DNA of 64,000 nucleotides, from assembly GCA_902602695.1 (NCBI GenBank), contig CACKRO010000001.1:1-64000 (forward strand), given 5' to 3'. Both the position numbers and the translations under genes were made by a program. Numbering within the stretch: the stretch's first letter is position 1; each line of letters opens with the position of its first letter. The stretch is from an uncultured Alphaproteobacteria bacterium. GTDB lineage: Bacteria > Pseudomonadota > Alphaproteobacteria > HIMB59 > GCA-002718135. Positions 30,204-38,633 of this stretch are shown here, one piece after another. The notes below the pieces were generated by a model. That model had not been told where the DNA came from, made no database searches, and saw only the letters and a list, made by a program, of their open reading frames with translations.

Positions 30204-30231
30204 TCTATAGATTAACTTTTATATCAAACAA
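30204..30231 (-). promoter_or_regulatory. Candidate promoter of fhs-soxBDAG-nuclease operon
   Basis: Read on the minus strand, TTGTTT (30226-30231) and TATAGA (30204-30209) are 16 bases apart and end 27 bases before the fhs ATG. The 93-base gap is the only sizeable one in this run of genes. In so AT-rich a genome such matches arise by chance easily. Confidence 0.35.
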
Positions 30232-30269
30232 CTTTTGTTTCATTAAAAGATTAAAAAATTGTGAAGAAG

Positions 30270-31163
30270 CTAATTTAACTCGAATTTGTGTTTATTATTA
30301 TAAGAAAAATCTGAGTTATTAAATTGATTTAACCATTCAGATGTTTTTTTCATACCACCAAAAGCGTAGAAGTGAATTTTTTCAAGTTTAGAGTCTTTGT
30401 TTATTTCGCTATGTTCGGCAAGATCATAAATTAATTTGTCAGGGGTGTTCAATGTTGCAAGTTTAGTTAAGTTAAAAGCCTGTTTTGTAATAAATCTCAA
30501 AGAATTTCCAATACCACAAGATCTTGCATAATTTATTAATGTTTTAATAGAGGCAGGACCTGGTATTCCCGCATGGATTGGTAATGTATTTCCAATTTTT
30601 ACTAAGTGTTTTTCCCAGTCGATTAAAGATTTAGCTTCAAAAAAAAATTGAGTTGCTAAATACATTTTAAAATCAGCATTTTTAGCAAAATCATTTTTTT
30701 GTTTAATTGCTAAGTCTAAATTTTCATTTGAAATATCTGGACTTCCTTCGGGATGCCCAGCTACACCTACAGATTGATAATTATATTTTGAAAGAAAATC
30801 TGTTTTTAGAACATCAATTGAAGAAGAAATTTCACCTGCCTGATTTCCACCGCCACCAATAATTAATATTTTTGAACAACCAGATTCATTTGCAAGTTCA
30901 CCAATATATTTTTCTAAGTCATTTTTATTGATAATAGTTCTCGCAGGTAAATGAGGTATTACATCAAAACCTTCTAATTTTAGTTTTTTTGCTGTTCTAA
31001 TTACATTTTTTGAATTTTCATCTGGTAAATAAGTTATATAAACGCCATGATTTTTATCAAGAAATTCAGAAAAGCCTCCATATTTATCGTAAACATTTGG
31101 AGTTGTTTCTATAGAATAACTATTGATAAACTTTTTAACAATATTAATGGTTTCTTTAGACAT
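30270..31163 (-). CDS. metF: Methylenetetrahydrofolate reductase family protein
   Basis: 297 residues, TIM-barrel flavoprotein. The opening SIETTP puts Glu19 at the place of the catalytic Glu28 of E. coli MetF (SFEFFP). Further family signs are DVIPHLPAR, ILIIGGGGN and GVAGHPEGSPD, then ATQFFFEA, PIHAGIPGP and YAFGGM near the C-terminus. The enzyme reduces 5,10-methylene-THF to 5-methyl-THF, feeding methionine synthesis or, in reverse, oxidising methyl-THF made by DmdA-type demethylases. It is transcribed toward fhs-sox with a 93-base gap. Conservation with E. coli MetF is limited, so a specialised catabolic form is possible. Confidence 0.88.
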   Translation of the reverse strand: MSKETINIVKKFINSYSIETTPNVYDKYGGFSEFLDKNHGVYITYLPDENSKNVIRTAKKLKLEGFDVIPHLPARTIINKNDLEKYIGELANESGCSKILIIGGGGNQAGEISSSIDVLKTDFLSKYNYQSVGVAGHPEGSPDISNENLDLAIKQKNDFAKNADFKMYLATQFFFEAKSLIDWEKHLVKIGNTLPIHAGIPGPASIKTLINYARSCGIGNSLRFITKQAFNLTKLATLNTPDKLIYDLAEHSEINKDSKLEKIHFYAFGGMKKTSEWLNQFNNSDFSYNNKHKFELN

Positions 31164-31196
31164 AAATTTTTAAAGTTTTTTATATTAATTAGATAA

Positions 31197-32132
31197 ATGA
31201 ACAACAAGTACTTTACTATAATTACTTTTTATCAATTCAAAATAATTAAAGATAAAAATGATATTATTACTAAACTTGAAGATTTTTGTAAATTTAATAA
31301 AATAAAAGGTACAATATTGATTGCTGATGAAGGTATTAATGGAACAATAGCCGGCTTAGAGAAAAATATAAATTCATTTATTTTATTTCTTGAAAATTTT
31401 CACTTTAAGAAACTTAATCTTAAACGATCAAAATACAAATATATGCCTTTTCAAAAATTTAAAATTAGAAATAAAAATGAAATAGTCACATTAAGAACCA
31501 AATTTGCCGATCCTACAAAAATATCTGGGAAAAAAGTTAAATACAATGAATGGAATAAACTAATTAAAGACAAAGACACTATTGTGATTGATGTAAGAAA
31601 TGAATTTGAGGTTAAAATAGGATCTTTTGAAGGAGCAATTAGTCCAAAAACTAAAAGTTTCACTGACTTTAAATCTTTTGTCCAAAAAAAACTAAATAAA
31701 TCAAAAGATAAAAAAATTGCTATGTTTTGCACTGGAGGTATCAGGTGTGAAAAGGCTTCATCTTATATGATGATGAAGGGTTTTAAAAATGTTGCGCAGT
31801 TAGATGGAGGTATACTAAAGTATTTAGAAAAAACTCCAAAAAAGGATTCAATGTGGAACGGTGAATGTTTCGTATTTGATGGAAGAGTATCTTTGAAAAA
31901 TGAATTAAAAGATGGAACTTACAAACTTTGTCATGCTTGTTGGCTACCGATTAGTGATAAAGATACCTATTCTAAATATTATAACCCAGGTGTATCTTGT
32001 CATAATTGTTTTGATAATACATCTGATGAAAAGAAAAAAAACTTACTTGAAAGAAATAAACAAATTAAACTTGATAAAAAAAGAGGAAATTTTAACCGTT
32101 TTATTAAGCAGTCAATTTCTGATTATGAATAA
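31197..32132 (+). CDS. trhO: tRNA uridine-34 hydroxylase TrhO (rhodanese domain)
   Basis: 311 residues. The N-terminal acylphosphatase-like domain has ADEGINGTIAG (43-53). The rhodanese domain starts near 115 and carries Cys178 in the loop CTGGIRC (178-184). A C-terminal cysteine-rich part (CHACWLPISD, then CHNCF) follows. TrhO (YceA) hydroxylates U34 of certain tRNAs in an oxygen-dependent step of 5-carboxymethoxyuridine-type modification. It starts 33 bases from the divergent metF gene. Family recognition is strong; the tRNA set is inferred. Confidence 0.93.
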   Translation: MNNKYFTIITFYQFKIIKDKNDIITKLEDFCKFNKIKGTILIADEGINGTIAGLEKNINSFILFLENFHFKKLNLKRSKYKYMPFQKFKIRNKNEIVTLRTKFADPTKISGKKVKYNEWNKLIKDKDTIVIDVRNEFEVKIGSFEGAISPKTKSFTDFKSFVQKKLNKSKDKKIAMFCTGGIRCEKASSYMMMKGFKNVAQLDGGILKYLEKTPKKDSMWNGECFVFDGRVSLKNELKDGTYKLCHACWLPISDKDTYSKYYNPGVSCHNCFDNTSDEKKKNLLERNKQIKLDKKRGNFNRFIKQSISDYE

Positions 32133-32173
32133 ATAATACTTTATTTCATATAATTATTCTGTATAGACACTTC

Positions 32174-32368
32174 ATGGCAAAAAAAACTTCATTCGCTCTA
32201 AAACAATTAGTTCCTGAAGAAAATCCCAAAACAGGAACCAAGTATATTGTAAGAAAACCAACAAAAGGATTGAAAGTTGCTGAAAAGCTTCGAATGAAAA
32301 AATACGATCCTGTGTTAAAAAAACACGTTTGGTTTGTTGAGAAAAAAATGCCTCCTCATAGTAAATAA
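32174..32368 (+). CDS. rpmG: 50S ribosomal protein bL33
   Basis: 64 residues, cysteine-free form of bL33. TGTKYIVRKP and LRMKKYDPVLKKHVWFVEKK are diagnostic. The C-terminal tail (MPPHSK) extends slightly past the usual 50-55 residue protein, and the N-terminal region has a Glu/Pro-rich insert (PEENPKTG). It is a small protein of the large subunit near the E site. It is isolated between trhO and the photolyase gene, with short AT-rich gaps of 41 and 46 bases. Confidence 0.93.
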   Translation: MAKKTSFALKQLVPEENPKTGTKYIVRKPTKGLKVAEKLRMKKYDPVLKKHVWFVEKKMPPHSK

Positions 32369-32414
32369 TAGATTTACCTCTTTAATTTATTCTATTTTAA
32401 CATAATTTAAATTT

Positions 32415-33836
32415 ATGACAGTCACTTATGGTGTACATTGGTTTAGACAAGATTTACGATTACAAGAAAATCCATCTATATTGTCACTTTCAAAAAAAGT
32501 TGATCAAATAATTCCAATTTATATTTTTGATTTAAATCAAAGAATTGGATCAACATCCAAATGGTGGTTAGAAAAATCTTTAATTAGTTTATGTGATTCA
32601 ATACAAAAGCATAAAGGCAAACTAAATATATTTTCTGGTGATCCAGAGAAAATTATATCTTCAATATTAAAGAATTCAAATGTTAAATGTGTATCTTGGA
32701 ATAGACTATATGATCCATACTCAATTAAAAGAGATACTAAAATTAAATCCTTAATTACCTCATCTAAAATAGAGTGTGACTCACATAATGGATATCTTTT
32801 AAATGAACCCTGGAATATTCAAAATAAAAGTGGAACCTTTTTTAAAGTATTTACTCCTTACTGGCGACACTGTGATGAAGTACTAAAACAAAAAGAAAAT
32901 AAATTTAAAAAAATAAAAATAAATTACGCCAATTCAAAATTTAAAAATGAAATAACTATACTAGATTTAAATCTAACAAATAAAAAAGATCAATGGATAA
33001 AAAAAATTGAAAGATATTGGATACCTGGTGAGAGTCATGCAAAATCGCAATTAAAAAAATATATTTCACAAAAAGCAAATCACTATTCTGTTGGAAGAGA
33101 TAGACCCGATAAAGATTTAACTTCAAAATTATCACCTTATCTTCATTTTGGAGAAATATCTGCTTTGGAAGTTTATGATACAGTTAATAAAGAAAAAAAA
33201 ATTGATCATGAAAATAAAAAAAAATTTCTTGCCGAACTTGGCTGGAGAGATTTTTCTTATAATCTCTTATTTCACTATCCAGATATGATCCAAAAACCTA
33301 TACAAACTAAATTTAATAAATTTCCATGGATAAAAAATGCTAAAAATTTATCATTATGGCATAATGGTAAAACTGGTATTCCAATTGTTGATGCTGGAAT
33401 GAGACAACTATATAAAACTGGCTGGATGCATAATAGAGTAAGAATGATTGTAGGTTCATTTTTAACAAAAAATTTATTGTTACATTGGAAAAATGGAGAA
33501 GAGTGGTTTTTTGATACTTTAGTAGATGCTGATGTTGGTTCTAATTCTGCAGGTTGGCAATGGATTTCTGGTTGTGGTGCTGATGCAAGTCCATATTTTA
33601 GAATTTTTAACCCAATTTTGCAGGGACAAAAATTTGATCCAGATGGTGATTATGTAAAAGAATTTGTTCCTGAGTTGAATAATGTCCCAAAAAAATATAT
33701 TCATAACCCTTGGGAGATGTCTAAGGAAGATCAAAAAAAATATAATTTTAAGATTGGCAATTCATACCCAACACCAATAGTAGATTTAAAAGAAACAAGA
33801 AATAGAGCATTATCAGCATTTAAAACTATTAGTTGA
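32415..33836 (+). CDS. phrB: Deoxyribodipyrimidine photolyase (class I)
   Basis: 473 residues, cryptochrome/photolyase family. The N-terminal Rossmann domain begins HWFRQDLRLQENPSI. The FAD domain contains SVGRDRPD, LGWRDFSYNLLFHYP, DAGMRQLYKTGWMHNR and VDADVGSNSAGWQW, then GCGADASPYFRIFNP. It uses blue light to split cyclobutane pyrimidine dimers, which suits a sunlit surface-water organism. It heads a run of five genes that ends at 37609, with two bases or fewer between most. The antenna cofactor is not determinable. Confidence 0.94.
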   Translation: MTVTYGVHWFRQDLRLQENPSILSLSKKVDQIIPIYIFDLNQRIGSTSKWWLEKSLISLCDSIQKHKGKLNIFSGDPEKIISSILKNSNVKCVSWNRLYDPYSIKRDTKIKSLITSSKIECDSHNGYLLNEPWNIQNKSGTFFKVFTPYWRHCDEVLKQKENKFKKIKINYANSKFKNEITILDLNLTNKKDQWIKKIERYWIPGESHAKSQLKKYISQKANHYSVGRDRPDKDLTSKLSPYLHFGEISALEVYDTVNKEKKIDHENKKKFLAELGWRDFSYNLLFHYPDMIQKPIQTKFNKFPWIKNAKNLSLWHNGKTGIPIVDAGMRQLYKTGWMHNRVRMIVGSFLTKNLLLHWKNGEEWFFDTLVDADVGSNSAGWQWISGCGADASPYFRIFNPILQGQKFDPDGDYVKEFVPELNNVPKKYIHNPWEMSKEDQKKYNFKIGNSYPTPIVDLKETRNRALSAFKTIS

Positions 33837-33837
33837 T

Positions 33838-35130
33838 GTGAGAGAAAAAATAGCAATTATTGGTTCCGGTATTTCAGGAATAAGTGCAGCATACTTATTG
33901 TCTTCTAAATATGATGTTTTTTTATTTGAAAAAAATAATAGATTAGGTGGACATACAAGAACTATTTATGTTGAAGAATTAACAAATACAATTCCAGTCG
34001 ATACAGGATTTATTGTATTCAATGAAAATAATTATCCAGATTTAACTAATTTTTTTAAATTACTTGATGTGAAATGCAAAAATTCAGATATGTCTTTTGC
34101 CGTCTCAAATCAAGATCCTACAATTGAATATAGTGGTAAAAATATCTTTTCTCTTTTTGCTAATTTCAGAAATATGTTTTCTTTAAATTTTTTTAAAATG
34201 TTATTTGAAATAAGAAAACTTTATTTACTGTGTAACAGCTTGAATGTAAGTGATTTAGAACAAACTAAAACGTTAAATGATTTTTTAAAAACTAATAATT
34301 TTTCAAGATATTTAATAAATTATCATATATTACCTATGATATCATCTATATGGTCAAGCAATATAAGTGATGTAAAAAATTTTCCTCTCATAACATTCAT
34401 TAATTTTTTTAAAAATCATGCTTTGTTTAATTTAAAAAAAAGACCTCAATGGAAATACGTAGAAGGTGGAAGTAATGAGTATGTAAAAAAAATTATTAAT
34501 AAAAATGTTTTTAAGTATGAAACAAATTTCAAAATTAAAAAAATTATTAGAGAAAATAATAAAATTAAAATAGAGAATAATAATAATATATTAGAATTTC
34601 ATAAGGTAATATTCGCAACTCATGCTAATCAAGTATTGGATATTTTGGAGAAACCGACACAAGAAGAAGTAAAAATATTTTCACAATTTAAATATTCAAC
34701 TAACTCGGCGATACTTCACTCCGATCAATCTTTAATGCCTAAATCAAAAATTGCTTGGTCAAGTTGGAATTTTTTAAATAAATCATCATCTTCTAAATTT
34801 ACTTTAACTTATTGGATGAATCTCTTGCAAAAATTACCAACTAAACAAAATTATTTTGTAACTGTTAACCCTTATAAAAAACCTAAAAATATAATTAACG
34901 AAACAACATTTGATCATCCAATATATTCTACAGATACTATTTTAGCTCAAAAAAACGTTATGGAAATTCAAGGAAAGAATAATACTTTTTTCTGCGGTGC
35001 CTACCTTGGATATGGTTTTCATGAAGACGGCATTCAATCATCTTCTTATATTTGTAAATTATTACATTGTGATTTACCTTGGAAGAGAGAGAAAAATTTT
35101 TATAATAGATTGCAAATTAATTTTGAATGA
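33838..35130 (+). CDS. FAD-dependent amine oxidase-like oxidoreductase
   Basis: 430 residues from a GTG start one base after the photolyase stop. The FAD-binding motif is IAIIGSGISGISAAYLL (5-21), then a second NRLGGHTRT block and the C-terminal CGAYLGYGFHEDGIQSS. This is the NAD(P)-binding/amine-oxidase-like family usually found beside DUF1365 and cyclopropane-synthase-like genes. It probably acts on membrane fatty acyl chains together with the methyltransferase two genes on. In Rhodobacter a similar cluster is tied to singlet-oxygen response and, as I recall, to furan fatty acid synthesis; whether this one does the same is inference. Confidence 0.85.
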   Translation: MREKIAIIGSGISGISAAYLLSSKYDVFLFEKNNRLGGHTRTIYVEELTNTIPVDTGFIVFNENNYPDLTNFFKLLDVKCKNSDMSFAVSNQDPTIEYSGKNIFSLFANFRNMFSLNFFKMLFEIRKLYLLCNSLNVSDLEQTKTLNDFLKTNNFSRYLINYHILPMISSIWSSNISDVKNFPLITFINFFKNHALFNLKKRPQWKYVEGGSNEYVKKIINKNVFKYETNFKIKKIIRENNKIKIENNNNILEFHKVIFATHANQVLDILEKPTQEEVKIFSQFKYSTNSAILHSDQSLMPKSKIAWSSWNFLNKSSSSKFTLTYWMNLLQKLPTKQNYFVTVNPYKKPKNIINETTFDHPIYSTDTILAQKNVMEIQGKNNTFFCGAYLGYGFHEDGIQSSSYICKLLHCDLPWKREKNFYNRLQINFE

Positions 35131-35900
35131 TTTCTCAAATATTATTATCCAGTATTGTACATAAAAGATTTATTCCATTTAAACACACATTGAAATATGA
35201 GGTGCCAAGTCTTTTTATTAATTTAGATAATCTCGATCAATTAAGTAAAAATTATAAATTTTTTTCATTAAACTCATTTAATCTTTTTTCTATATATGAA
35301 AATGATCATGGATATAGAGACAAAAGGTCAATAAAGACATTCGTTAAAGATTCCCTCTCTAAATATAATATTAAATATAAACATCTTAATATAATGATAT
35401 TATGTTTTCCAAGAATTTTTGGATACGTTTTTGATCCTTTATCAATTATCTATTGTTATGATGATAAAAAATTAATATCTATTTTCTATGAAGTCAAAAA
35501 TACGACTAATGAACAACACACTTATATTTTTAAAGGAAATGTAAATTTTGAAGATTTTAAATTATCTCATGAATGTGCTAAACAGTTTTATGTATCTCCA
35601 TTCATAGAAATGAAGGCAAATTATAAATTTTTTAATCGAATGCAAAAAGATAAAATAAATATTAATATTGATCTTTATGATAAAAATAATAAAAAAGTTT
35701 TAACAGCTTCTCAGCATGGCAAATTTATAGATTTTAACTCAAAAAATATGTTTAAATTTTTATATTATAACCCACTCTTTGGTTTTAAGGTAATGGCTGG
35801 AATTCTTTATGAGGCTTTAAAAATAATTTACAAAGGTGGTAAATATTATGCACGAAAAAAGAAACCAAATGATACAGTAAGTTTTGAAGGTAATTTTTAA
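35127..35900 (+). CDS. DUF1365 family protein
   Basis: 257 residues. DUF1365 marks are visible: KRFIPFKHTLKYEVPSLFI at the start, ENDHGYRDKRS, FPRIFGYVFDPLSIIYCYD, EVKNTTNEQHTY, and the late NPLFGFKVMAGILYEALKI. The biochemical role of the family is not known; it is nearly always next to an FAD oxidoreductase and a CFA-synthase-like gene, which implies lipid modification. It overlaps the preceding gene by four bases and is directly followed by the methyltransferase gene with no gap. No signal peptide is seen. Confidence 0.88.
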   Translation: MISQILLSSIVHKRFIPFKHTLKYEVPSLFINLDNLDQLSKNYKFFSLNSFNLFSIYENDHGYRDKRSIKTFVKDSLSKYNIKYKHLNIMILCFPRIFGYVFDPLSIIYCYDDKKLISIFYEVKNTTNEQHTYIFKGNVNFEDFKLSHECAKQFYVSPFIEMKANYKFFNRMQKDKININIDLYDKNNKKVLTASQHGKFIDFNSKNMFKFLYYNPLFGFKVMAGILYEALKIIYKGGKYYARKKKPNDTVSFEGNF

Positions 35901-37094
35901 ATGAACTTTTTTAAAACAAATTTTGATAAAACTGTCGAAAAATTATTAGTAAATTTTTTATCTAAAATTCGATATGGAAAATTATCAGTTCAATTTCCAA
36001 CTGGTGAAGAGAGAGTTTTTGTTGGTAAAGAGAAGGATATATCTGCAAATATAAAAATTTATAATTATAATTTTCTAAATTTAATTTTTAAAAAAGGTTC
36101 TGTAGGTTTTGCAGAAGCTTATATGAATGGTTACTTTACAAGCACAGATTTAACTAACTTATTACTACTTTCTCACAAAAATGAGAGTTATTTTTTGCAA
36201 AGTATAAATACTAACCTTTTTTTTGCAACCTTTGCCAAATTAAAACATTTTTTAAAAAACAATTCAAAATCGCAAAGTAAAAAAAATATTAAATATCATT
36301 ATGATTTAGGAAATAATTTTTACGAAAAGTGGTTAGATAAGACCATGACTTATTCTTCAGCTATTTTTGATAATAAGAATACCAATTTATCAGATGCACA
36401 ATTTAACAAATACAGAAAAATTGCTGAATCTTTATCATTAGACTCAAATTCTAAAACTTTAGAAATTGGATGTGGATGGGGTGGTTTTTCTTCATTTATT
36501 GCTAAAAATTACAATTGTTCAGTTGATGCTATAACTATTTCCAAGGAACAATATGAATATGCTTCTGAAAAAATTCAAAATGAAGGATTGTCTGAAAAAG
36601 TATCAGTTATATTTACAGATTATAGAGATATCAAAAAAAAATATTCTAATATTGTTTCAATTGAAATGTTTGAAGCAGTTGGAAAAAAATACTGGCATAA
36701 TTATTTTGATACAATTCGCAATTCTCTCAACGATGGTGGTATGTGTGCACTACAAGTCATAACCATTGATGAAAAAAAGGCTAAAGATTATCAAAATAGA
36801 CCAGATTTTATTCAACAATATATATTTCCAGGTGGAATGCTACCAACTAAAAAACAATTTGAATATTCAGCAAAAAACGTTGGGTTAAAATGTATTGAAA
36901 ATTTAAGCTTTGGAGGTTCTTACGCAAAAACGCTAAAAATGTGGAACACGCAATTTCAAAAATCTTGGAATGATTTATCAAATTTTGGCTTTGATATTAA
37001 ATTTAAAAGAATGTGGGAATTTTATTTGTCTTATTGTGAAACAGGTTTTTCTAATAGCTCAACTGATGTTTCTCATTTTTTAATTCAAAAATAG
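35901..37094 (+). CDS. cfa: Cyclopropane-fatty-acid-synthase-like SAM methyltransferase
   Basis: 397 residues. YHYDLGNNFYEKWLD (132-146) and the SAM motif LEIGCGWGG (187-195) are textbook for the CFA family, as are EMFEAVGKKYW and FIQQYIFPGG. These enzymes transfer a methyl(ene) group from SAM to the double bond of phospholipid acyl chains. Within a photolyase/DUF1365/FAD-oxidase operon the product may not be a plain cyclopropane: branched or furan fatty acids are alternatives. It follows DUF1365 without a gap, and the DUF2878 gene starts two bases on. Confidence 0.92.
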   Translation: MNFFKTNFDKTVEKLLVNFLSKIRYGKLSVQFPTGEERVFVGKEKDISANIKIYNYNFLNLIFKKGSVGFAEAYMNGYFTSTDLTNLLLLSHKNESYFLQSINTNLFFATFAKLKHFLKNNSKSQSKKNIKYHYDLGNNFYEKWLDKTMTYSSAIFDNKNTNLSDAQFNKYRKIAESLSLDSNSKTLEIGCGWGGFSSFIAKNYNCSVDAITISKEQYEYASEKIQNEGLSEKVSVIFTDYRDIKKKYSNIVSIEMFEAVGKKYWHNYFDTIRNSLNDGGMCALQVITIDEKKAKDYQNRPDFIQQYIFPGGMLPTKKQFEYSAKNVGLKCIENLSFGGSYAKTLKMWNTQFQKSWNDLSNFGFDIKFKRMWEFYLSYCETGFSNSSTDVSHFLIQK

Positions 37095-37096
37095 AA

Positions 37097-37609
37097 ATGC
37101 AAAAAACAAAAATATTTTTAGTCTTAACAGGCTATCAAATGACTTGGTTAGCTTGCGTATTTGGCGAAACAAAATTTTCTTATCCTATGATAGGTTTTTT
37201 GGTTGGAATTATTTTCTTATTAACTTATTTTTATTTTAATCAGAATAAACAAAAATTTATTAAGATTTCACTTTTGATTTCAGTTCCAGGTTATATTTTT
37301 GATACTTTATTGGTTTATTTCCAAATATATGATTTTGAAACTATTGCTAAACTTGGCACCTTGCCAATATGGATGATCGTTTTGTGGTTAAGTTTCAGCA
37401 CTCTTTTTGATGAAATTCTTACTTTTTTTAAAGGTTATAAAATTTTAGGAATAATTTTAAGTGGAGTTTTAGGACCTTTAACCTACTATCTTGGCGAACC
37501 CATTGGGGTTATAAAAATATATAATTTTCAGGCTTTCATTATTTCAATGATATTATTTTGGATGATCTTGATGATTTATTATCTAAACTATGTTGTAAAA
37601 ACTGATTAG
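37097..37609 (+). CDS. DUF2878-like integral membrane protein
   Basis: 170 residues, with about five membrane helices covering nearly the whole chain. The N-terminal MTWLACVFGE, WLSFSTLFDEIL near the middle and GPLTYYLGEPIG toward the end match DUF2878 proteins, which occur at the end of photolyase-CFA clusters. Function is unknown. It is the last gene of the five-gene run and its TAG stop overlaps the stop of the convergent TrcR gene (TTAG at 37606-37609). Family naming is from memory of the pattern and gene context. Confidence 0.75.
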   Translation: MQKTKIFLVLTGYQMTWLACVFGETKFSYPMIGFLVGIIFLLTYFYFNQNKQKFIKISLLISVPGYIFDTLLVYFQIYDFETIAKLGTLPIWMIVLWLSFSTLFDEILTFFKGYKILGIILSGVLGPLTYYLGEPIGVIKIYNFQAFIISMILFWMILMIYYLNYVVKTD

Positions 37610-38148
37610 CTATCTTTATCTACTTTTTTTATCCTAGTTCTATTTAAAGTTCTTTCGAGATCTTTATAAGTACATAAACCTACGTCCATTGGACTCTTTG
37701 CTTCAAGCACTGCTTCTCTGTATGTTCCATTTCTTATGGCTTCTACAGTATTTTTTGTTGAACTTGTAAGTTTTGCGATTTGAGAACTAGTCAATTCAGT
37801 TGGATATCTTTTAATAAGCCACAGTATAGCGTATGGCTTTTCTTGCCTCAATGAAAGAGGTGTATATTTTGCATCTTTTTTTCTAGGAGGCAAATCTTCA
37901 ATTATTTCAGATTTAATGAGATTTAAACGAGCGTTATTATTCTTTTCACATCTCTCAATTTCCTCTTTTGTTAATTGATTATTGTCAATTGGATCATAAC
38001 CTCGCATACCAACAGCAACTTCCCCATCAGCTATTCCCTGAACTTCAAGTTCATGTAAACCACAAAATTCAGCAATTTGATCGAATGTCAAGGCGGTATT
38101 TTCTACTAACCATATTGCTGTTGCTTTAGGCATTAAAGGATATTTCAT
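37606..38148 (-). CDS. trcR: DUF1013 / TrcR cell-cycle transcriptional regulator
   Basis: 180 residues from the ATG at 38148. A TTG further upstream (38172) would add eight unconserved residues and is rejected, because family members begin close to LMPKATAIWLVENTALTF. The conserved GLHELEVQGIADGEV and GYDPIDNNQLT blocks follow, with a second helix-turn-helix-like half (ILWLIKRYPTELTSSQIAKLT). In Caulobacter TrcR binds RNA polymerase and affects cell-cycle genes; elsewhere it is annotated only as DUF1013. It is restricted to alphaproteobacteria, which supports the taxonomic call. Confidence 0.87.
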   Translation of the reverse strand: MKYPLMPKATAIWLVENTALTFDQIAEFCGLHELEVQGIADGEVAVGMRGYDPIDNNQLTKEEIERCEKNNNARLNLIKSEIIEDLPPRKKDAKYTPLSLRQEKPYAILWLIKRYPTELTSSQIAKLTSSTKNTVEAIRNGTYREAVLEAKSPMDVGLCTYKDLERTLNRTRIKKVDKDS

Positions 38149-38198
38149 AATTGGCTCATATAATATAATCAAAAAATAATATATAATAAAATATAGCT

Positions 38199-38381
38199 AT
38201 GAAAGATTTTTTTGAAGTTGATGAAAAGCAAAAGACAGTTAAAATATTAAATTTGGATGATTTCAGTGTTGAGGATTTACACCTCTATATTTATGAACTT
38301 CAAACTGAAATAAAAAGAGTCAAAGATGAGATAAGGAAGAAGGAAAATTTAAAAATTAATGCTGAAAAGTTTTTTAAATAA
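38199..38381 (+). CDS. DUF1192 family small protein
   Basis: 60 residues. The DUF1192 pattern is seen: a conserved LDDFSVEDLHLYIYELQTE-type middle with a heptad-like helix, then KKENLKINAEKFFK at the C-terminus. It is a small coiled-coil protein with no known function, common in alphaproteobacteria. It is divergent from TrcR across 50 bases and abuts the stop of the convergent bL31 gene with no gap, so its transcript must read into rpmE antisense. Confidence 0.85.
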   Translation: MKDFFEVDEKQKTVKILNLDDFSVEDLHLYIYELQTEIKRVKDEIRKKENLKINAEKFFK

Positions 38382-38609
38382 TTATTTATTTATTTTTAGA
38401 CCTTTAAATCTCTTTTGGAATCTAGCTACTTGTCCTTCAGATTCATTAAGCCCAGCTTTACCACCGGTCCAAGCAGGATGAGATTTAGAATCAATTTCTA
38501 GTTTGAGAGTGTCACCTTCTTTACCCCAAGTAGATCTAGTTTTAAAAGTTGATCCATCAGTCATAACAACGTTTATTTCGTGGTACTTAGGATGTATGTC
38601 TTTTTTCAT
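38382..38609 (-). CDS. rpmE: 50S ribosomal protein bL31
   Basis: 75 residues. It opens with [12 protein letters not shown] and contains [13 protein letters not shown] and SHPAWTGGK, ending with [11 protein letters not shown]. No cysteines are present, so this is the zinc-free alphaproteobacterial form. It joins the subunits of the ribosome at the central protuberance. It is the last gene of the tkt-gapA-unknown-efp-suhB run, 24 bases after the suhB stop. Confidence 0.96.
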   Translation of the reverse strand: MKKDIHPKYHEINVVMTDGSTFKTRSTWGKEGDTLKLEIDSKSHPAWTGGKAGLNESEGQVARFQKRFKGLKINK

Positions 38610-38633
38610 GCAGTTCTTATATTTATATGAAAA

